Origin: an uncultured Clostridia bacterium
GTDB lineage: Bacteria > Bacillota > Clostridia > Oscillospirales > CAG-382
Assembly: GCA_947627335.1 (NCBI GenBank)
Contig: CANQVQ010000025.1
Coordinates: forward strand, 1 to 17,541
Length of the DNA: 17,541 bases
Reading direction: 5' to 3'
A program made the translations under genes and the position numbers. The notes under the pieces are model-generated. The model did not search any database, was not told the origin of the DNA, and saw only the letters and a list, made by a program, of their open reading frames with translations. This document shows, one piece after another, positions 13,980-17,541 of this stretch. Each line of letters starts with the position of its first letter. Positions within the stretch are counted from its first letter, which is position 1.

Positions 13980-13998
13980 GCCATACACCTCCGCCTAC

Positions 13999-14027
13999 AG
14001 TATACACGATAAGTAGGAGAAATTCAA
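13999..14027 (-). promoter_or_regulatory. Promoter of the Phd-like gene
   Basis: On the minus strand, TTGAAT (14027-14022) and TATACT (14004-13999) are separated by 17 bp, about 20 nt before the start codon. Autorepression here would be usual for the family. Confidence 0.65.
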
Positions 14028-14073
14028 CCTATTTCATGAAAATTCATAAATATTTATCTCGGTTGCATATTTC

Positions 14074-15556
14074 CTATTCCCGGAACACGCCGATCTTCAG
14101 CTTTTCGAGCTGTTCGTCCGTGCAGTTGTGCGTGGCGAAGAAGGCGACGCCGGCGGCGCCCGCCGCACGGCAGGCCTCGACCTGACGGGTGGATTCGATG
14201 ACGGGCAGACCGTTGTACATCGGCGAAATGCCGGAAATGTTGGGCGCTTCGCCGTATTCGCGGACCATATAGGCGACCTCGCGACCGACGTCCTCGGCAC
14301 TGTTGAGGTACGCCATGGGGTAGATCGCGTCCAGCCAGCGCTGACGCACCCAGAACCGCCAGTCCTGACACTTGAGCCGAATGGCTTCCACCGGGTCGCC
14401 GAATACGGCGGTCGAAAGCAGGATCTTCCGCCCGGCGGCACGGTAATCCTGCACCAACGCGTGGACGGAACGCACGAAGTCCGTCACCTTGTCGGCACGC
14501 CAGCGGGTGAACGTTTCCCATTCCGGGCTGTTCTCGTCGGAAACGTCGTCCAGCCGGATCCCGGTGTCCCGCAGGAAGAGCGCCTTCGTCTGCTCCTCAA
14601 AGCCCGCAGAGCGGTCAAGTCCGCGCCCGACCGGGTAGCGAATGTAGTCCAGCTGCAGCCCGTCGAAGTCGTAATTGTCCAGCAGTTCGCGGCAAAGCCC
14701 CAAAAGCAGGGAACGCACCTCCGGCAGGGCAGGGTTGAGGAAGTAGAACGTGTCGTACGCGTCGTGCAGCAGACCGCCGTCCCGCCGACGAGCCATCCAC
14801 TCCGGGTGCATCTCCGCCATCGGGCAGCCGACGTCCGCGACGCCGAAGAAGAAGTCCTCGAACCACGCATGGATCTCCATGCCGTGCTTGTGACCGACGC
14901 GAATGAACGCGTCGACGACGTCGAACCCGTCCGCGTATGCCGGGCGGATCGGCAGGTAGTCGTGGACGCACTTCTGCGCGTTCGCGAACCCTTCGTAGTT
15001 CACTTCGATCAGCAGAACGCCGAACCCGGCGTCCCGGAACCGCGTCACGGTGCGCTCGACCTCCGCTTCGCTTTTCTCCTTCGGGCGGTGCCAGACGGCA
15101 CGGACCTCCCCCGGGACCGATCGGGCGGTCAGGTAGTACGCTTCCTCCGTTTCGGCGCGGACGCGCTCGAAGTCCCCGTCGGCTTTCGCCGCAAGCGCCG
15201 ACGCGAGACGTTCCTCCGCCGCTTTTCGGTCGAACGGTCGCCCCTCGGCGACGCGCTCGGTCAGCCGCTCCTGCACTTCCGCGATCAGCGCGTCGGCACG
15301 GAGTTCGTCGGCAGCCGACGAACAGGTTTGACGCGAGGAATTCCGCCGCCTTCCCGTGCCCCGAAAGCACGAATCCGTCGCCCGGCACCTTGCTGTCGTT
15401 CTGCCCGCAGGACACCACGCGGTCCCCGCGTACGCACGCTTCCCAGCCGTATTGGTTGGTCTTTGTCGTCCCGTCGCGGTCGCCCGGACGGTAGACGACC
15501 AGCTCGTCCGCTCCGCGTGACCCGCCGATGTGCGAGATCTTGTAGGTTGCTGTCAT
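14074..15556 (-). pseudogene. GHL10-type glycoside hydrolase-like protein, interrupted by a +1 frameshift
   Basis: The gene is read in two frames. From ATG 15556 (AGGAG 9 nt upstream) about 80 residues run MTATYKISHIGGSRGADELVV to DGFVLSGHGKAAEFLASNLFV. The frame then changes near 15310-15320, and the second frame continues with AADELRADALIAEVQ to the TAG at 14074. The total of 1483 nt is a multiple of three plus one, so one extra base explains the break. The downstream part is the GHL10 (PF02638, old DUF187) TIM-barrel domain, with GEVRAVWHRP, LLIEVNYEG, HGMEIHAWFE, FLNPALPEVR, DFDGLQLDYIRYP and DAIYPMAY. Such proteins are thought to cleave glycans or cell-wall sugars. No signal peptide is seen. 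If the frameshift is real the N-terminal part is lost from the main product; the 400-aa ORF from 15276 could still yield the barrel. Confidence 0.82.
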
Positions 15557-15593
15557 GGTTTGCTTCTCCTGTTGTTGTTTTGTGAAAAGGGTA

Positions 15594-15654
15594 CGGCGGG
15601 GGAACTCGTCCCCCCGCTCCCCCCGTAGCGCGCATTCGACTGCCGTCGAATGCG
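15594..15654 (+). repeat. Two-hairpin intergenic repeat, copy 2
   Basis: GCGGGGG/CCCCCGC (15596-15602 with 15611-15617), then CTCCCCCCGTAGCG, then CGCATTCGAC-tgcc-GTCGAATGCG (15631-15654). It shares architecture and the TAGCGCG entry with 3446-3500 while the second stem has changed on both arms, so pairing is maintained. It lies upstream of the GHL10 gene. Confidence 0.7.
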
Positions 15655-15681
15655 GGAATACGTTGATTTGCAAAAGGCAAA

Positions 15682-15715
15682 GACTTTTGCGAACGCCGAA
15701 TTTTCCACTTGCGGC
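15682..15715. repeat. 34-nt inverted repeat, right copy
   Basis: Exact reverse complement of 5-38. It also overlaps an inverted motif GCAAAAG/CTTTTGC (15670-15690). The rest of the 15557-15894 intergenic interval holds the two-hairpin repeat, a G/C-rich hairpin CACCCCC/GGGGGTG (15740-15768) and nothing recognisable as a gene. Confidence 0.8.
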
Positions 15716-15894
15716 GCAACCGCGAGCCGAAAAGGTTCGCACCCCCACACCCCACCGTTGAGGGGGTGTTATAGGGCGCCGGAAACGGGGGACCGTTCCG
15801 CTCGTTTCAAAGGGACTTCCCGGTTGTTCCCGCCTCGCAGCCCCTATTATATCCCAAAAATCCGAAAAAGTCAACGGGTTTGACGCAAACGGGC

Positions 15895-15923
15895 TTGACA
15901 GAAGTCGAAAAAACGGGTATAGT
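15895..15923 (+). promoter_or_regulatory. Promoter of the guanylate-kinase-like gene
   Basis: TTGACA (15895-15900), a 17-bp spacer and TATAGT (15918-15923). Transcription would start near 15930, which excludes the upstream ATG at 15880 as a translation start. Confidence 0.82.
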
Positions 15924-15966
15924 ATACCTAATCAGACCCAAAATCGAAAGGACGACGAAAACCTGT

Positions 15967-16542
15967 ATGCTGATGATACTTTCCGGCTGTTCGGCGGTCG
16001 GCAAAAACACGGTCATCAAGACCCTCCTGCGGGAGCACGCCGAGACGTTCTGCTCCATGCCGACCTATACCACACGCGCTCCGCGCCCGGGCGAACGGGA
16101 GGGCGACCCCTACTGCTTCCTGACCGACGAACAGTTCCGCCAAAAAATCGCCGAGGGCGAGCTTTACGAGTACGAGCAGATCCATACGAGCTACTACGGC
16201 TCCTCCCGCAAACTGCTCGCCGAAGCGCGGAAGTCCGGCAAGGTCATCGTCAAGGACATCGACGTCAAGGGGGCGCTGAACCTCAGCCGCCTGCTCCGGG
16301 AGGACCTGCGGGTGGTGACGGTGTTCCTGTACGCGGAGAAGGAACTGCTGCGGTCCCGCCTGCGCGGACGCGGAGACGCCGAGGCGGACATCGCGATCCG
16401 CCTGCGCCGCTACGACGAGGAAATGTCCTATATCGACGCCTACGACTACCGCATCGAAAACCTCGTCCTCGCCGATACGGTGCAAAAGATCCTCGAGATC
16501 GCGAAGCAGTGTCAGGGCAGCTCCGGCAGCGCCGTGATCTGA
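15967..16542 (+). CDS. gmk: Guanylate-kinase-like protein
   Basis: This 191-aa cytoplasmic kinase is of the GMP kinase fold, expected to convert GMP + ATP to GDP + ADP. The P-loop is LSGCSAVGKNTVIKTLL (5-21), where most family members have GPSGVGKGT. The GMP-binding region is MPTYTTRAPRPGEREGDPYCF (about 37-57), followed by GELYEYEQIHTSYYGS, IVKDIDVKGALNL and the lid LRSRLRGRGDAEADIAIRL. The length fits the family. The altered P-loop and KDIDVKGA instead of the usual LEIDVQGA suggest a diverged paralog rather than the only housekeeping enzyme, so the gene symbol is tentative. The start follows from the promoter at 15895; GAAAGGA lies about 14 nt upstream, rather far. It is monocistronic, and its 3' end overlaps the convergent toxin gene by 31 nt. 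Confidence 0.82.
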   Translation: MLMILSGCSAVGKNTVIKTLLREHAETFCSMPTYTTRAPRPGEREGDPYCFLTDEQFRQKIAEGELYEYEQIHTSYYGSSRKLLAEARKSGKVIVKDIDVKGALNLSRLLREDLRVVTVFLYAEKELLRSRLRGRGDAEADIAIRLRRYDEEMSYIDAYDYRIENLVLADTVQKILEIAKQCQGSSGSAVI

Positions 16543-16842
16543 TCCCGTCCCCCGTAGAGCACAGCCGTGACCCATACGGTTTTCGCTTCCTCGTCGATCA
16601 GGTAGTAAACGAGAAAATTCCGAACGGACATTTTGCGGATCCCCTTCGTGCGCCAGGGTTCTTCCTCCGTGAGAGGGTACCTCGCAGGCATGGAATCCAG
16701 CTTTTCGATCTCACGCTGCAGGGTGTCCGCCCAGTTCCGCACGAGCGTCGGCTCCAGCGGGATTTGGGAAAGGTACCGCACCGTCTCTTCGAATTTGCCC
16801 GACGGCCTGTGCGGTCAGCCGTACCGCGTACCGCGTGCTCAC
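16512..16842 (-). pseudogene. RelE/ParE-family toxin gene, disrupted by a 1-nt frameshift
   Basis: From GTG 16842, which overlaps the antitoxin stop (GTGA), the first frame gives VSTRYAVRLTAQAVGQI. The frame must then shift by one near 16790-16800 to continue EETVRYLSQIPLEPTLV and on to LDSMPARYPLTEEEPWRTKGIRKM, SVRNFLVYYLIDEE and VTAVLYGGRDQ. The combined sequence is a textbook RelE/ParE toxin of about 109 aa, and the 331-nt length is three-divisible plus one. Toxins of this family cleave mRNA on the ribosome or poison gyrase. Only an internal GTG (16781) opens the second frame as it stands, and it would lack the N-terminal strand. The break may be inactivation tolerated because the toxin is dispensable, or a sequencing error. 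Confidence 0.82.
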
Positions 16843-17135
16843 AGCTGTTTGCGGATTTTGGCAAAGGCTTCGTCAACGGGCAGCCCTTCGCCGGAACTTG
16901 CCTGCCTGTACCCGGTTTCCATCATGGCGTGGAACTGTTCGTCGGTCAGACTGTCCCTTGCGGGCAGCTTCGGGACGGTGAGGGGATACGGGACGCCGCC
17001 CGTCATGATGATTTGCCGGTATAGGGTGTCGATCAGGACCGAAACGGGCAGCCCGAGCCTTTCCAGAATCGCTTCCGCCTGCTGCTTGATCTCCGGCTGA
17101 ATGCGGGCTGTGACATTTGCGCTTTTCGCGGACAT
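16839..17135 (-). CDS. RelB/DinJ-family antitoxin
   Basis: This 98-aa protein has an N-terminal ribbon-helix-helix DNA-binding domain (SANVTARIQPEIKQQAEAIL, then LGLPVSVLIDTLYRQII), diagnostic of RelB/DinJ antitoxins. The C-terminal half (LTDEQFHAMMETGYRQASSG through VDEAFAKIRKQL) would wrap the toxin. The start at 17135 has AAGGAAGG about 9 nt upstream; in-frame ATGs further up precede the promoter. The stop overlaps the toxin GTG by 4 nt, the normal antitoxin-first order. A perfect inverted repeat over its promoter fits autorepression. Confidence 0.9.
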   Translation of the reverse strand: MSAKSANVTARIQPEIKQQAEAILERLGLPVSVLIDTLYRQIIMTGGVPYPLTVPKLPARDSLTDEQFHAMMETGYRQASSGEGLPVDEAFAKIRKQL

Positions 17136-17161
17136 CAGAATACACCTTCCTTTCTGTTCTG

Positions 17162-17198
17162 AGTATACCATACTGTATGGCGAACTGCAATACAGTAT
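17162..17198 (-). promoter_or_regulatory. Promoter and dyad operator of the RelB-toxin unit
   Basis: On the minus strand, TTGCAG (17190-17185) and TATACT (17167-17162) are 17 bp apart. Overlapping this is a perfect 9-bp inverted repeat, ATACTGTAT (17170-17178) and ATACAGTAT (17190-17198), with 11 bp between arms, so the half-site centres are 20 bp (about two helical turns) apart. This suits two ribbon-helix-helix dimers binding one face and blocking RNA polymerase. Confidence 0.75.
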
Positions 17199-17541
17199 CC
17201 GCATTTTTGCGAAAAATTTTCGCAAATGTATCTGCATAAGCACCTCGTTTCTCCTCTTCCACCTGATTCCTCCCCAACCCCAAGGCGAAAAGGCAAAACG
17301 GGGTCGCAGATCGTGACAACGATCACGCGAATTTGGGGGCGCGAGCTGCGCTTCCCCCAATGAACAAAACGCAAATTTTTACGCATGGGTCGCTCTTTCT
17401 CCAACGGGGGACGAGACGCGACCCCTTTTCACGCGGGACTTCCCGATTTTTTCGATCCGGGACGGGTCGAAAAATGCGGCTCCCTGACCGAGCCGCAAGG
17501 GAAGGAACGCCCCAACGGGGGACACGTTGCGGGGTGCAGGG
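17199..17541. other. Gene-free interval with palindromes
   Basis: No convincing gene is seen here. The interval holds a 10-bp-arm palindrome TTTGCGAAAA/TTTTCGCAAA (17206-17226), a stem TTTTTCGATCC/GGGTCGAAAAA (17448-17474) that could terminate in either direction, and GCGGCTC/GAGCCGC (17476-17496). CCAACGGGGGAC occurs twice (17401-17412 and 17512-17523). AACGGGGGAC followed by GGGACTTCCCG, seen here at 17403-17446, also occurs at about 15785-15825, which marks another dispersed intergenic repeat. Confidence 0.5.

Noticed and set aside
15880..15966. Upstream ATG at 15880 for the guanylate-kinase-like gene
   Set aside because: It lies upstream of the -35 box at 15895, so it would not be in the transcript, and the extra residues do not fit the family.
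1..17541. tRNA, rRNA, transposase or integrase genes
   Set aside because: None could be recognised on either strand.

Overview
The window looks like a chromosomal fragment from a GC-rich Bacillota, probably an uncultured gut-type clostridium. Several promoters match the sigma-A consensus closely (TTGACA-17-TATAAT at 3972-4000), start sites carry AAAGGA/GGAGG-type ribosome binding sites, the solute-binding protein and surface proteins are lipobox lipoproteins, and a SpoIID-family protein is present. This lineage is inferred from style and gene content, not from a marker gene.

Layout. (1) 102-2101, minus strand: a two-gene unit encoding a secreted coiled-coil protein of unknown function and a SpoIID/LytB-type protein, driven by a near-consensus promoter. 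(2) 2155-3567, plus strand: a CPA2/Kef-type cation:proton antiporter with its own promoter and terminator. (3) 3744-8956: a polyamine-type ABC importer operon, potA-potB-potC-potD, with every junction overlapping by 4 nt. A roughly 345-nt structured leader precedes it, in which a 10-bp helix can mask the potA ribosome binding site. Inverted copies of a roughly 190-nt structured repeat lie on both sides of the operon. (4) 9011-13721: five paralogous lipoproteins made of about 26-residue YD (RHS-like) repeats, in three transcription units. (5) 13737-17541: an orphan Phd/YefM antitoxin, a frameshifted GHL10 glycosidase gene, a guanylate-kinase-like gene, and a RelB/DinJ antitoxin with a frameshifted RelE/ParE toxin.

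Two observations stand out. First, each of the three lipoprotein promoters has a G homopolymer (9, 11 and 10 G) between the -35 and -10 boxes, giving spacers of 18, 20 and 21 bp. This is the classic design of a slipped-strand, phase-variable promoter. Second, potB carries an in-frame block of about 390 bp of the same YD-repeat DNA, placed in the first extracytoplasmic loop of the permease. The repeat module therefore seems to have spread from (or with) the neighbouring lipoprotein cluster into a transporter subunit. Together this suggests a phase-variable, repeat-shuffling surface lipoprotein system, with one of its modules grafted onto a nutrient importer.

Two genes (GHL10 and the RelE/ParE toxin) each have one extra nucleotide relative to a continuous frame. 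These may be real decay or sequencing errors. No rRNA, tRNA, transposase, integrase or CRISPR array was seen.
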